In this document: positions 1 to 9,457 of the stretch, in pieces
Layout of the letters: every line of letters begins with the position of its first letter
Numbering within the stretch: position 1 is the stretch's first letter
NCBI RefSeq assembly: GCF_007751715.1
Contig: NZ_CP036292.1
Location: forward strand, 1,426,001 to 1,490,000
DNA: 64,000 bases
Origin: Rosistilla oblonga
GTDB lineage: Bacteria; Planctomycetota; Planctomycetia; Pirellulales; Pirellulaceae
Reading direction: 5' to 3'
Notes under the pieces: model-generated
The model's input: the letters and a program-made list of their open reading frames with translations, nothing else
What the model was told of the DNA's origin: nothing
Databases searched by the model: none
Program-made: the position numbers and the translations under genes

Positions 1-270
1 TTCGAATTCACTTGCGGATTTGTCGTCGATCCAAGCGTCCCACTGCCGGCGGGGCTCGTCGAGTGCTCGATCCCGGCAGCCAAGGCGTTGCACATCAAGC
101 ATGTCGGCAGTTACGAAAACCTAGGCAATGCGTGGAGTGGTGCTCACCAGTTTGCCAATTACCGAAAACGTAAACTCGCGAAGACCGAGACGCTGGAGAT
201 CTACCGCAACACGCCGGAGGATACGGCCGACGAAGACCTTGTCACCGACATCTATCTGCCGCTGCGATAG
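1..270 (+). CDS. GyrI-like / AraC effector-binding domain protein (3' part only)
   Basis: The frame is open from base 1 and ends at TAG 268-270, so only the last 89 residues are in the window. The C-terminal pattern (H..K.VGSYENLGNAW, later TDIYLPLR) is that of the GyrI-like small-molecule-binding fold, also found at the C-terminus of AraC/MerR-type regulators. Family members bind small hydrophobic ligands, and some act as stand-alone hydrolases or gyrase-inhibitor homologues. Whether a DNA-binding domain precedes it cannot be seen. An internal TTG at 88 is not the real start because homologous sequence continues upstream of it. Confidence 0.7.
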   Translation, partial: FEFTCGFVVDPSVPLPAGLVECSIPAAKALHIKHVGSYENLGNAWSGAHQFANYRKRKLAKTETLEIYRNTPEDTADEDLVTDIYLPLR

Positions 271-477
271 CTTTCAGTTTTTAAACCGCCAACGGGCAAC
301 CGATTTTTGCGAGCCGACCGCCGCCCCCCGGGCCAAGATCCGATCCCCGCGTGCGAATCCCTTTGGGGACGCCGCGTTTAAGTAACCACAACGATTCCTG
401 GTCGGGTCCAAAAAACGAAGTTGGCCACCCAGTGCAAATCTGCGATTCGATGTAAGGTATCAACTAGGCACGCGATA

Positions 478-602
478 GCAGCTTGTCGGTTTAATCACAA
501 CGAGCTTCCTTGCATTAGCCGTTTGGGCGTTAGCCCCGGTTTAGTGGCAGCGGAACTGGGGCTAACGCCCAAACGGCTGATTAAACCGACAAGCCGCTAG
601 CG
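478..602. repeat. Nested long inverted repeat (intergenic palindrome)
   Basis: The outer arms 481-496 and 579-594 are perfect 16-bp reverse complements. Inside them, 517-541 and 554-578 form a second 25-bp stem with one mismatch. The gap between the partial first gene and the gene at 646 (271-645) is otherwise without a supportable gene. A diverged copy of the same sequence lies at about 63570-63700, so this is a dispersed family and not a local hairpin. It could fold as a large transcript stem-loop, or it may be a REP/MITE-like parasite. Confidence 0.8.
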
Positions 603-645
603 TCCGGTTCTCCCGTAAGAAAAAACACCTAACGAGCGAAGTCCC

Positions 646-2373
646 ATGTCCGACGATGTCACTCCCGAAAACGAACCGGCTGCCACCGATGCGACCACCC
701 CGCCGGCACGCAAGCCGGTGATCCTGGTCGCGCTGACGCTGTTGTTCGCCGCCTTCACGATCGGCGGTCGCTACTTCATCATCGAACTGGAAGACTTGGC
801 TGGCATCAGCATGGATGTGCTGAACGTGATCACCTTGTTCGGCACCGGGGCGTTGTTGCTGGGATGGGCTGGCTGGGCGTTGCTGTTGAGCGGTTGGAAC
901 TGGCCGCAGCGGATCGCGGTGGCGGGGCTGTTGATCGGACTTCCGCTCGGATTTCTGAGTCTGTTTCGCCCGGTCGGCGGCGGCGATATCAATTTCCTGA
1001 GGTTTGAACCGGTCTGGACCGAGCGAGCTCAACCGGCGGCGCTGGCCGACGACGCCGCGGTTGTGACCGTCGATCTGAAAACCGAAACGCCGGCCGATTT
1101 CGCTCAGTTCCTGGGACGCGAGCAGACCGGCAGCGTCGACGCTCAGATCGATCCCGAAAAATTCGCCGACAGCCCAATCCTTTGGAAGCAAACGATCGGC
1201 CTCGGTTGGCCGGGCTTCGTCGCTCGCAATGGCTTTGCCGTCACGATGGAACAGCGTGGCGTCAACGAATGCGTCAGCTGTTATAAGATCGACGATGGCA
1301 CGCTGGTCTGGTTGTACGAACATCCGGCCCGGCACCGCGACGCGATGAACCTCGGACATGTCGGTCCGCGGTCGACACCCGTCATCCACGACGGCCGGGT
1401 TTACGCCGTCGGTGCGGTCGGCAACTTCGTCTGCTTGGACGGCGCCGATGGAACGCCGCTGTGGCAGGTGGATCTGAACGAACTGCTGGATATCGAGCTG
1501 GCGGAAACGACCGACAACGATGGACTGACGGTTCAATACGAAGAGAACACGTCGCTGGCGTGGGGCCGCAGCAATTCTCCGTTGATCGTCGACGACAGCG
1601 TGATCATCGCCGGTGGTGGGCCGCGCGATGGAGACAAAGCGACGTTGATGGCCTTCGATCTGCAGACGGGCGAACTGAAGTGGCGCGGCGGCGACGAGAT
1701 GATCGCTTACGGATCGCCCACGATCGCAACGGTCTCTGGCATCCGACAGATCCTGATGACCGCGGAGAGCCAGGCGATGGGATTCAATCCCGAAACCGGC
1801 GACGTGTTATGGACGTTCGAACGCAGCGGCGACAGCGACGGCGGCGCGAACACCTCGCAGTTGTCGGTCGTGTCGGAGACTGACGTGATGACGACTAAAG
1901 GCTATCCCGGCGGCGGTGGCGAACGGATCCGATTGAACGTCGACGGCGACAAGATCACGCCCGAATCGGTCTGGTATAACGCCAGCGTTCTGAAAACAAA
2001 ACTGACCAGCCCCGTGATCTACGACGGCCACGCATACTCGCTTTCCAACGGGTTTATGGAATCGACCGACCTCAGCGACGGAACGCGAAACTGGAAACAG
2101 CGCGGCCGGTTTGGGCACGGTCAGATCCTGTTGGTCGGCGACAAGATCTTGATCCACAGCGAATCGGGGACGCTGCATTTGATCGACGCTTCGCCCGAAG
2201 AGTATCACGAATACGGCGAGATCAAAACGATCGACGGCATCTGCTGGAACACGCTTTGTCTGTACGGATCGAAGCTGTTGGTCCGCAGCGATTTGGAAGC
2301 CGCTTGCATCGACCTGCCGATGTTGAGTCAGCCCGCTGCGGATCCCGTAGCCTCGGAAAATCCCGAGCCCTAG
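646..2373 (+). CDS. Membrane-anchored PQQ-like beta-propeller protein
   Basis: 575 residues. Three hydrophobic segments (about 24-46, 61-83 and 90-108) are followed by a long soluble part with repeated beta-propeller blades of the PQQ_2/BamB type (recurring 'DG.L.W', 'DGRVYAVG..G.FVCLDG.DG..LWQ', 'G.L.W'). Such proteins in planctomycetes are usually periplasmic or outer-face scaffolds. I see no quinoprotein dehydrogenase catalytic signature, so an enzymatic role is not supported. The ATG at 646 is the first in frame and precedes the first membrane segment by about 20 residues. The next gene, hpnC, is 199 bp downstream with a repeat between, so co-transcription is uncertain. Confidence 0.75.
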   Translation: MSDDVTPENEPAATDATTPPARKPVILVALTLLFAAFTIGGRYFIIELEDLAGISMDVLNVITLFGTGALLLGWAGWALLLSGWNWPQRIAVAGLLIGLPLGFLSLFRPVGGGDINFLRFEPVWTERAQPAALADDAAVVTVDLKTETPADFAQFLGREQTGSVDAQIDPEKFADSPILWKQTIGLGWPGFVARNGFAVTMEQRGVNECVSCYKIDDGTLVWLYEHPARHRDAMNLGHVGPRSTPVIHDGRVYAVGAVGNFVCLDGADGTPLWQVDLNELLDIELAETTDNDGLTVQYEENTSLAWGRSNSPLIVDDSVIIAGGGPRDGDKATLMAFDLQTGELKWRGGDEMIAYGSPTIATVSGIRQILMTAESQAMGFNPETGDVLWTFERSGDSDGGANTSQLSVVSETDVMTTKGYPGGGGERIRLNVDGDKITPESVWYNASVLKTKLTSPVIYDGHAYSLSNGFMESTDLSDGTRNWKQRGRFGHGQILLVGDKILIHSESGTLHLIDASPEEYHEYGEIKTIDGICWNTLCLYGSKLLVRSDLEAACIDLPMLSQPAADPVASENPEP

Positions 2374-2440
2374 GCACAGCGGCCCAAAGGTTGGAATTGC
2401 CCCGCATTTGCACTACGCTCATCCAGTGAAATCCGCATCG

Positions 2441-2509
2441 TGCCCTCCCCGAAAAACTCGCTGAAGGCTCGTTTCTCGACCCTCCCAGCTCCGCCGGGCG
2501 GGTGAAGTT
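2441..2509. repeat. Single copy of the 'CCCTCCCCGAAAAAC' dispersed repeat
   Basis: This 69-bp stretch upstream of hpnC is closely related, in reverse orientation, to the outer part of the 175-bp direct repeats at 51841-52015 and 52569-52743. It shares the CCCTCCCCGAAAAAC block, the TCGACCCTCCC block and the CGCCGGGCGGGTGAAG end. It covers only one arm of those repeats. It occupies most of the gap 2374-2572, where no gene is evident. Confidence 0.7.
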
Positions 2510-2572
2510 GCCAGTCGAACGCCCCCGTCCGCCGCAGACAACACCCTTCCGGGCTGTGACCTGAAACCCTCC

Positions 2573-3472
2573 ATGCCTTCCCCCGCCAGCCCGCTCGAAA
2601 ATTCGCACGCCGCGCCGCCAAGCCTCGCTGAAAGCCAAGCCTACTGCCGACGTTATGCTCGCGCGCGACGGGAGAACTTTGTCGTCGCCAGTTGCTGTCT
2701 GCCGCGCGATCTCCGCCAGGACTTCTACAACCTCTACACCTACTGTCGCACCGCGGACGATCTCGCCGACGAGATCGCTTCGCCAGCCGAGAGTCTTTAC
2801 CTGTTGGATCTTTGGCAACAGCAGCTTGATTGCTGTTACGACGGTCAACCGACGCACATCGCTTTTGTGGCGTTACAATCGACGATCGAGCGTTTTTCGA
2901 TTCCGCAGAAACCTTTCCTGGATCTATTGGCTGCCTTTCGCCGCGACCAAGACCAATCGCGATACGCGACGCAGGAGGAACTGGCGGACTACTGCCGCTA
3001 TTCGGCCAACCCGGTCGGGCATCTGATCCTGCACTTGGCGGAGGCGTTCGATCCGTCGCGGGCGCTACTGTCCGATTCGATCTGCACCGGTTTGCAGTTA
3101 ACCAACCATTGGCAGGACGTTGGCGAGGACTTTCACCGCGGGCGAGTCTATCTGCCGCAAGACCGCTGCGAGGCGTGGGGCGTTACCGATGCGATGCTCG
3201 CCGCGCCGACAGCCTCTGCGGAATTGAAGTCGCTCGTTTCCGAACAGGTCGAAATCGCAAGCCGCTTGTTTGACGATGGCCGCCCGCTACTGAAACAAGT
3301 TCCCCGCTGGCTGCGGTTGGATTTGGAGTTGATCCTTGCGGGCGGCGAAGCGGCGCTGCAAGCGATCCGCGACGCCGATTTTGATATCCTGGGCAAACGG
3401 TGCAAAGTGCCGTTGAAGACGCGGCTCGCCTGGGTCGCGCGTACCGCTTGGCTGCAGTGGTCTGCCCGATGA
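2573..3472 (+). CDS. hpnC: Presqualene/hydroxysqualene synthase subfamily protein HpnC
   Basis: 299 residues of the squalene/phytoene synthase family. The first aspartate-rich motif is in 'YTYCRTADDLADE' and the second in 'NHWQDVGEDFHRGRVYLPQD', which coordinate Mg2+-diphosphate in this family. In the known HpnCDE route, HpnD joins two farnesyl diphosphates to presqualene diphosphate, HpnC converts that to hydroxysqualene, and HpnE reduces it to squalene. The C/D assignment rests on gene order (C-D-E) and on the 'SLAESQAYCRRYARARRENFV' type N-terminus. Its stop overlaps the hpnD start as ATGA (3469-3472), implying translational coupling. The Shine-Dalgarno in front of ATG 2573 is weak. Confidence 0.88.
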   Translation: MPSPASPLENSHAAPPSLAESQAYCRRYARARRENFVVASCCLPRDLRQDFYNLYTYCRTADDLADEIASPAESLYLLDLWQQQLDCCYDGQPTHIAFVALQSTIERFSIPQKPFLDLLAAFRRDQDQSRYATQEELADYCRYSANPVGHLILHLAEAFDPSRALLSDSICTGLQLTNHWQDVGEDFHRGRVYLPQDRCEAWGVTDAMLAAPTASAELKSLVSEQVEIASRLFDDGRPLLKQVPRWLRLDLELILAGGEAALQAIRDADFDILGKRCKVPLKTRLAWVARTAWLQWSAR

Positions 3473-4431
3473 ACAACTCTCCCGCTTCGATCGCCGCCAG
3501 CTATGCCGTAGCCGCTCGCGTGGCTCGGCAAGCAGCCAGCAGCTTCTATCCTTCGTTCTGGCTGCTACCGCGAGCCAAGCGACAAGCGATGTGCGCGTTC
3601 TACGCTTTTGCTCGACTGACCGACGACGCCGCCGATGCGGCGGGGGAGATCGCCGACAAGCGACGCTGGCTGGAGGATTGGAGGCGGTTGATCGAGTCAA
3701 CCGTCGCGGAGGATCAGCTCCCGCAAGCGTTTCCCACACATTCTGCGGATGCTGAATCGCTGCAGCGGTCCGAGCAGGCAATGCAGATCCTGCCCGCGTT
3801 GCAGCACGCGCAGCAACGCTACGCGATCGCTCCGACGCTGCTGCTCGAAATCATCGACGGCGCGCTCGCCGACCAGCAGGACCGATCGATCACAACGCAA
3901 CAAGATCTGGACACTTACTGCTACCAAGTTGCATCGACTGTTGGGCTGGTCTGTCTGCAGATTTGGGAGTTTCAAGGGGAAGCAACTCGGCAGGCGGCGA
4001 TCGATTGTGGCAAAGCGTTCCAGTTAACGAACATCTTGCGCGACGTCCGCGAAGACCTGCAGCGTGGGCGATGTTATCTGCCGCAGTCCGATCTGCAGCG
4101 GTTTGGCGTCGATCCGCAGCGGCCCGCCGACGAACAACAGGCAGCTTGGGAAGAATTGCTGAGGTATTACGGTGACCGCGCCGAGTCGTATTACCAGCAG
4201 GGTTGGCTCGCTTGGGATGGCATCCATCCCGACGGGCGACCGATGTTCAGCATGATGTGGCACAGCTATCACGCGTTGTTAAAGAAGATCCGCCAGCAAC
4301 CGCTGCAGGTTTTGCAGCGACGTGTGCGACTGACGTGGCGGCAGAAAATGAACATCGCCGCCAGCCACTTTGTCCCTGGCTATCCGCGGCGACTTGCCGC
4401 CGTGTCGCCTCGCCGCGATGAAGAGGCTTGA
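3469..4431 (+). CDS. hpnD: Presqualene diphosphate synthase HpnD
   Basis: 320 residues from ATG 3469. An upstream in-frame start at 3400 would lie inside hpnC; the ATGA overlap with the hpnC stop (3470-3472) and the start of family homology (S.AASYAVAARVARQAASSFY) favour 3469. Both diphosphate-binding motifs are present: 'AFARLTDDAADA' and 'LTNILRDVREDLQRGRCYLPQ'. The family condenses two farnesyl diphosphate molecules to presqualene diphosphate at the cytoplasmic membrane face. hpnE begins 3 bp after its stop, so the three genes form one operon. Confidence 0.9.
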   Translation: MNNSPASIAASYAVAARVARQAASSFYPSFWLLPRAKRQAMCAFYAFARLTDDAADAAGEIADKRRWLEDWRRLIESTVAEDQLPQAFPTHSADAESLQRSEQAMQILPALQHAQQRYAIAPTLLLEIIDGALADQQDRSITTQQDLDTYCYQVASTVGLVCLQIWEFQGEATRQAAIDCGKAFQLTNILRDVREDLQRGRCYLPQSDLQRFGVDPQRPADEQQAAWEELLRYYGDRAESYYQQGWLAWDGIHPDGRPMFSMMWHSYHALLKKIRQQPLQVLQRRVRLTWRQKMNIAASHFVPGYPRRLAAVSPRRDEEA

Positions 4432-4434
4432 TCG

Positions 4435-5832
4435 ATGGAGACGTCACCGCCGCGCATCGCGATCGTCGGAGGAGGATTGGCCGGGATGGCCGCTGCGCTG
4501 GGGCTATCGCAGGCCGGATTGAAGGTGACGCTAATCGAAGCTCGCAGCAAAACCGGCGGCCGCGCTGGTTCCTTCATCGATCCGACCACGGGGACGGAGA
4601 TCGATTATTGCCAACACGTCGGCATGGGCTGCTGCACGAACCTGCTGGACCTTTTAAAGCGGACCGGTCAGCTGGACGATTGGCGGCGTTATCGATCACT
4701 GACGTTCATCGGTCCGGCGGGAGAAGTCTGTCCGTTTGCGGGATCGCGTTGGTTGCCCGCTCCGCTGCATTTGATGGAGGCGTTTTCGGGTTTAAGCTAC
4801 CTGTCGCAAGACCTTCGCAAAACGATCGCTCAGGGAATTTGGAAGCTGATGCGTCTGCGTCCGGAAGACCAAGCGAACTGGCCGACGATGCAGGATTGGT
4901 TGACCGCTGCGGGGCAATCCGAAGCGGCGATTCGAGAATTTTGGGACGTGATTCTGGTCAGCGCCCTCGGGGAGGCGACCGATCGCGTCGCTGTCGCTCC
5001 GGCGCGGAAGGTCCTGGTCGACGGCTTCCTTTCGCACCGTGATGCCGGCGACGTCTGGGTGCCTCAGTTGCCTCTTTCGGTCTTGTTTGGTCAACGCTTG
5101 CCCGACGACTTAACCCGGCGTGGCGTCGAGATCCGATTGTCGGCGCGGGCAACCGGGATCGAGAGTCACGGCGGACGCGCGACCGGCGTGCGGTTGAGCG
5201 ATGGCTCGACGATCGCCGCCGATTATCTGTTGATCGCGACGCCGTGGCATCAATTGCAAAATGTATTGGGGGACGCCAGCGATGCGGTCGACGATGGCGA
5301 ATCGATCGCATCGATCCCCGCCTCGCCGATCACGGGGATCCATTTGTGGTGCGACCGGCCGCTGACCGATGCGGATCACTTAGTTTTTGTCGGCCGCACG
5401 ATCCAGTGGCTGTTCCGCCCCACGTTTGCTGGGGATCAACCGGGCCGCATTTATCATCAAATCGTGATCAGTGGATCGCGCGACTTACCGCCGCGGCAAC
5501 AGTTGTTGGACGAAGTCATCGCCGAACTTCGCGAATTGCTACCCGCAGCCCGCGAGGCAAACGTTGTCGATTCGCGGATCGTGACCGATCCCAAATCGGT
5601 CTACTCGGTTTCGCTGGCGACTGAAAAACGTCGGCCCGCCGCGACAACACGGTTACCCAACTTGTGGCTCGCTGGCGACTGGACCGCCACCGGTTGGCCC
5701 GCGACGATGGAATCGGCCGTGATCAGCGGCTATCGCGCGGCCGACCAGATCGCAGACAACTTGGGGCGGCGGAGCGGGAATGAGCAGCCGGCGCTGGCGA
5801 AATCATGGCTCGCCCGGTTGTTGATTCGTTAG
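4435..5832 (+). CDS. hpnE: Hydroxysqualene dehydroxylase HpnE (FAD-dependent)
   Basis: 465 residues. An N-terminal Rossmann dinucleotide motif (IAIVGGGLAGMAAALGLSQ, GGGLAG at 12-17) is followed by the amine-oxidase/phytoene-desaturase fold, ending with the FAD-contacting 'LWLAGDWTATGWPATMESAVISGYRAAD' block. In the HpnCDE pathway this enzyme reduces hydroxysqualene to squalene, the precursor of hopanoids or, in planctomycetes, other polyterpenes and sterols. No squalene-hopene cyclase is in the window. It starts 3 bp after the hpnD stop, so translation is probably coupled. Confidence 0.88.
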   Translation: METSPPRIAIVGGGLAGMAAALGLSQAGLKVTLIEARSKTGGRAGSFIDPTTGTEIDYCQHVGMGCCTNLLDLLKRTGQLDDWRRYRSLTFIGPAGEVCPFAGSRWLPAPLHLMEAFSGLSYLSQDLRKTIAQGIWKLMRLRPEDQANWPTMQDWLTAAGQSEAAIREFWDVILVSALGEATDRVAVAPARKVLVDGFLSHRDAGDVWVPQLPLSVLFGQRLPDDLTRRGVEIRLSARATGIESHGGRATGVRLSDGSTIAADYLLIATPWHQLQNVLGDASDAVDDGESIASIPASPITGIHLWCDRPLTDADHLVFVGRTIQWLFRPTFAGDQPGRIYHQIVISGSRDLPPRQQLLDEVIAELRELLPAAREANVVDSRIVTDPKSVYSVSLATEKRRPAATTRLPNLWLAGDWTATGWPATMESAVISGYRAADQIADNLGRRSGNEQPALAKSWLARLLIR

Positions 5833-5852
5833 GTGCAGTGGCTGTAAGAAAA

Positions 5853-6130
5853 CGCGGGGCGTTGCCCGCGCGGTTAAACTATGCGCTCTGCACGTGGTCG
5901 CGACTTCGTTTAACCGCGTGCCCAGCGGGCCGCGCGTCTTGGGCGGCGATCGCGTAACTATCGTCTGCGGTCGCGCGGGGCGTTGCCGCCGCGGTTGAAC
6001 TATGCGCTCTGCACGTGGGCGCGCCTTCGTTTAACCGCGTGCCCAGCGGGCCGCGCGTCCTGGGCGGCGATCGCGTAGCTATCGACTGCGGTCGCGCGGG
6101 GCGTTGCCGCCGCGGTTAAACTATGCGCTT
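5853..6130. repeat. Tandem repeat, 121-bp period, about 2.3 copies, with GGTTAAAC/GTTTAACC arms
   Basis: CGCGGGGCGTTGCC starts at 5853, 5974 and 6095, exactly 121 bp apart; the third unit is cut short at about 6130. Each full unit carries GCGGTTAAAC (GCGGTTGAAC in the second unit) on one side and GTTTAACCGC on the other, forming an inverted repeat. The same core recurs at about 18138-18235, 32526-32560 and 56449-56577, so this is a local amplification of a dispersed family. It lies directly after hpnE. No coding sequence is supported here. Confidence 0.85.
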
Positions 6131-6506
6131 CGTAGCGTGGTATTGATTGGGGCGCGGGGCTTTCGCCAACTCTTGGCATTCCAACGTCGATACAATGAAC
6201 CCCTGAATACTTCGTCGCGAAAAAAACATTCGCTGATTAGTTCCCCATTAAACCGAGCGGATTGGCTGCAGTGGGGCTTAGTGTGCCGGTGAGTTGGCTG
6301 TAGCGGGTTGCATTGCGGCGTTCGTTTGCTTTGCCCCCTCGACGCCCACTCAATCTGAGGTAAATTTTGGAGCAAACGCAACGGCCTCGCAACTGCGGGG
6401 TAGCAGTCGATTTCGTTGCGTCGCTCGCAATCCCCCTCCCCACAAGATCGCTTCACGGCGGCGTGCTACCCCAGCACGTAGACAACTGAGACAAAGGAAG
6501 TCAGCA
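6131..6506 (+). promoter_or_regulatory. hppA upstream region with possible alternative stem-loops
   Basis: A 376-bp stretch without a supportable gene. GGGGTAGCA (6397-6405) is a perfect complement of TGCTACCCC (6464-6472). The second arm can instead form a small local hairpin GTGCT-ACCCC-AGCAC (6463-6477) about 30 bp before the hppA start. These two pairings exclude each other. Whether the leader is transcribed is not known. A ribosome-binding sequence, AAAGGAAG (6493-6500), precedes ATG 6507. Confidence 0.35.
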
Positions 6507-8987
6507 ATGAACGCAGGCATTGTATGGTTGGTTTGTTTTGCATCGGCTATCGCGGCCCTCGTTTGGGCGCGGCGGTTTTATACCGCGATGATGGAGGCCG
6601 ATGAAGGAACTGATCTGATGCGAGAAATCGCAGAGAGTGTTCGCCAAGGGGCTGACGCCTATCTGAAGCAACAGTACCGCTGGGTCACGATCGTCTTTAT
6701 TGTTGTCGCGGCGCTGTTGTCCGTGGCGGCATACGGCTTCGGATTGCAGAGCGGATTTGTGCCGATCGCGTTTGTCACCGGCGGCTTCTTCTCCGGGCTG
6801 TGCGGTTGGTTTGGGATGAAGACGGCGACGCAGGCGAGCAGCCGGACCGCCGCCGCAGCTCGCCACTCCCTGGACCAAGGCTTGCAGATCGCCTTTCGCA
6901 GCGGTGCGGTGATGGGGCTGACCGTCGTCGGGATGGGACTGATCTACATCACCGTCTGGTTTGCGATCCTGTATTGGATCTGCCCGATGCTGGGGCATCC
7001 ACTGTCGCTGCAACAGATCTCGATCGCGATGCTCAGCTTCGGGATGGGAGCCAGTGCGCAAGCGCTGTTCGCTCGCGTCGGCGGCGGGATCTTTACCAAA
7101 GCTGCCGATGTCGGAGCCGACCTTGTGGGCAAAGTCGAATCGGACATGCGAGAGGATTCGCCGCAGAATCCAGCCACGATCGCCGATAACGTCGGCGACA
7201 ACGTCGGCGACGTCGCAGGGATGGGAGCCGATCTGTACGAATCGTATTGCGGTTCGATCCTGGCAGCGTCGGCGTTGGGCGTGGCTGCGATGAGCAATCC
7301 GGCGCTGATGCCCGAAGGCGTCTCGGTCGAATCGGCCCAGTTAGACGCAATGTTGTTGCCGATGGCGATCTCCGGCGTTGGGATCCTGCTGTCGATCGCT
7401 GGCATCTATCGCGTTCGGACCGGCGAAAACACTTCGCAGACACAACTGCTGCACGCGTTGGCTCGCGGTATCAATTTTTCAGCCGCCTTGGTCGTCGTCG
7501 CGGCGGTGTTGGTCAGTCTGTGGCTGATGCCTCGTATTCCCGGCACCATGCTGTGGGGCGTGTTGCCCGGCGTGGCGGTCAGCATCATCGTGGGCCTGGG
7601 AGCCGGATGGTTGATCGGCAAGTGGACCGAATACGCGACAAGCGACGAAGAACAACCGACGCGAAAGCTGGCCGAACAAGCCGAGACCGGGCCGGCGACG
7701 CTGATCATCTGCGGCATCGCCGACGGCATGATGAGCGTTTGGGTGCCGGTGATCATCGTCTGCGCTGCGACGCTGGCCGCGTACGGTTTCGCCTGCGGCG
7801 GTCACTTCAACAACTTTCAATACTTCCCGCTGGGCCTGTACGGCGTTGGCATCGCCGCGGTCGGGATGCTCAGCACGCTCGGGATCACGCTGGCGACCGA
7901 CGCCTACGGACCGATCGCCGATAATGCTGGCGGCAACGCGGAGATGGCGGGGCTGGAAGAAACCGTTCGCCAGCGAACCGACGCGCTGGACAGCTTGGGC
8001 AACACGACGGCGGCGACAGGTAAAGGCTTTGCGATTGGTTCGGCAGCGTTAACGGCGTTGGCGTTGTTGGCAGCGTATGTCGAAGGAGTCCGCGACGGCT
8101 TCGATCGCTGGGCGACGGCGGAGGTGGTGCAGATCGATGAAGATGGTCTTTATAAGATCGCACCGTCGTTTGCACTCGAAAAGGCGGGCGAGGAAGTCAC
8201 CCCGTTTCTGTTGATGCCAACCACCTCGCTCGATCCGACGTCGTTGGACGGCTGGAATGCGATCGACACGTCGGCGGGGCCGGCGCGGATCGACGCGGCG
8301 GTAGTCTCGCAAATCGAAAACGGTGTCCCTCTGCTCGCGTCGACTCAGGAAAACCTGATCTCCACGCGAACCGCGACGATCCGCGACTTCATGCGTTATT
8401 ACGACGGGTCGCTGATGAATCCGCGCGTCCTGGTTGGGATGTTCATGGGGGCGATGGCGACGTTCCTGTTCTGTGCGATGACGATGAAAGCTGTCGGCCG
8501 CGCCGCGCAAGGAATGGTCTTGGAGGTCCGCCGTCAATTAAAGGAGAACCCGGGAATCAGGACCGGCGAAGTCAAACCCGACTACGAACGCCCGGTGGCA
8601 ATCAGCACCAAAGCGGCTCAGCGCGAGATGGTGTTGCCAAGTCTGATCGGGCTGTTGCTGCCGATTGCGATCGGGTTGGTGCTTGGCGTCGGCGGCGTGA
8701 TCGGTTTGTTGGCGGGATGTTTGACTAGCGGCTTCTGCCTGGCGATCTTCATGTCCAACGCGGGCGGATCTTGGGATAATGCCAAGAAATACATCGAGAG
8801 CGGTGCGCATGGCGGCAAGGGGAGCGAGGCGCACAAAGCGGCCGTTGTCGGCGATACCGTCGGCGATCCGTTCAAAGATACCAGCGGCCCTAGCCTGAAC
8901 ATCCTGATCAAATTGATGAGCATGGTCAGCGTCGTCGTCGCCGGCCTCGTCGTCCGCTTCAGCCTGGTCGCAATGGGCATTCTGTAG
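6507..8987 (+). CDS. hppA: Membrane-bound ion-translocating pyrophosphatase, K+-dependent type
   Basis: 826 residues from ATG 6507; the frame is open further upstream but the AAAGGAAG ribosome site and family homology fix this start. Signature motifs: '[21 protein letters not shown]' (substrate/Mg2+ binding), '[17 protein letters not shown]' and the C-terminal '[15 protein letters not shown]'. In the K+-dependence motif [10 protein letters not shown] (498-507), Ala502 and Gly505 are the residues known for K+-dependent enzymes; K+-independent ones have Lys and Thr. The enzyme couples pyrophosphate hydrolysis to H+ or Na+ export; which ion cannot be read safely. Family length is about 700 residues; the excess is mainly a soluble insertion at about residues 530-632. 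Confidence 0.93.
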   Translation: MNAGIVWLVCFASAIAALVWARRFYTAMMEADEGTDLMREIAESVRQGADAYLKQQYRWVTIVFIVVAALLSVAAYGFGLQSGFVPIAFVTGGFFSGLCGWFGMKTATQASSRTAAAARHSLDQGLQIAFRSGAVMGLTVVGMGLIYITVWFAILYWICPMLGHPLSLQQISIAMLSFGMGASAQALFARVGGGIFTKAADVGADLVGKVESDMREDSPQNPATIADNVGDNVGDVAGMGADLYESYCGSILAASALGVAAMSNPALMPEGVSVESAQLDAMLLPMAISGVGILLSIAGIYRVRTGENTSQTQLLHALARGINFSAALVVVAAVLVSLWLMPRIPGTMLWGVLPGVAVSIIVGLGAGWLIGKWTEYATSDEEQPTRKLAEQAETGPATLIICGIADGMMSVWVPVIIVCAATLAAYGFACGGHFNNFQYFPLGLYGVGIAAVGMLSTLGITLATDAYGPIADNAGGNAEMAGLEETVRQRTDALDSLGNTTAATGKGFAIGSAALTALALLAAYVEGVRDGFDRWATAEVVQIDEDGLYKIAPSFALEKAGEEVTPFLLMPTTSLDPTSLDGWNAIDTSAGPARIDAAVVSQIENGVPLLASTQENLISTRTATIRDFMRYYDGSLMNPRVLVGMFMGAMATFLFCAMTMKAVGRAAQGMVLEVRRQLKENPGIRTGEVKPDYERPVAISTKAAQREMVLPSLIGLLLPIAIGLVLGVGGVIGLLAGCLTSGFCLAIFMSNAGGSWDNAKKYIESGAHGGKGSEAHKAAVVGDTVGDPFKDTSGPSLNILIKLMSMVSVVVAGLVVRFSLVAMGIL

Positions 8988-9046
8988 CCCCGCGGGGCTC
9001 ACCGCCCTCTTTCTCGCGTTTGCAACAACGCACGGGCATAACAAAC

Positions 9047-9101
9047 ATCGAGAAGTCCGCCACACGATTCCTGGAACCGTGTGACAGTCGGACTTCTCGA
9101 T
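9047..9101 (+). terminator. Strong stem-loop after hppA (terminator-like)
   Basis: The 13-bp perfect arms 9047-9059 and 9089-9101 (ATCGAGAAGTCCG and its complement) enclose a second 6-bp pairing, CACACG (9061-9066) with CGTGTG (9078-9083). It lies 60 bp after the hppA stop. There is no clear T-run downstream, so an intrinsic terminator is possible but not certain; it may instead stabilise the 3' end. Confidence 0.5.
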
Positions 9102-9457
9102 ATCTCATTCGCCGACCACTCTGCAATGGTTGTTACGGTTATGCAGCGGCCTGTGCCGATCACTGGCATAGAAAAGCTTTGCGTTGGCGGTTCGTTTAGT
9201 TAGAATCGCAGGAGCGACGTACAGTTTGTACTCGATCGATCACCAACACGATGTGGTATCCGCGCGTCGCCGGAGCCGGTGGCGTCGGCGGTTTCCGATG
9301 TTGTTGGTGTTGGTCCCGATGCGCCGGATCTTCTCGTCCAACGGCTGAGCTCTGAAAGCTCTCGCTATGGAATTGAAGTCTTTCGCAGCGGTACTTCGAT
9401 CGGTTGGCTACATGGTGGGCGTGTGCGCACACCAACAAGATGGCTTGTCGTGTAAAG

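Noticed and set aside
562-1536. Minus-strand frame of 324 codons opposite the PQQ-propeller gene
   Set aside because: Q/R-rich shadow with no domain; it begins in the coding region of the real gene.
5853-6130. CRISPR-like array
   Set aside because: The unit is 121 bp and repeats as a whole with no unique spacers, and no cas genes are near.
6294-6506. Upstream extension of hppA by 71 codons
   Set aside because: The extra residues are Arg/Ala-rich and unlike the family; ATG 6507 has a good ribosome site.
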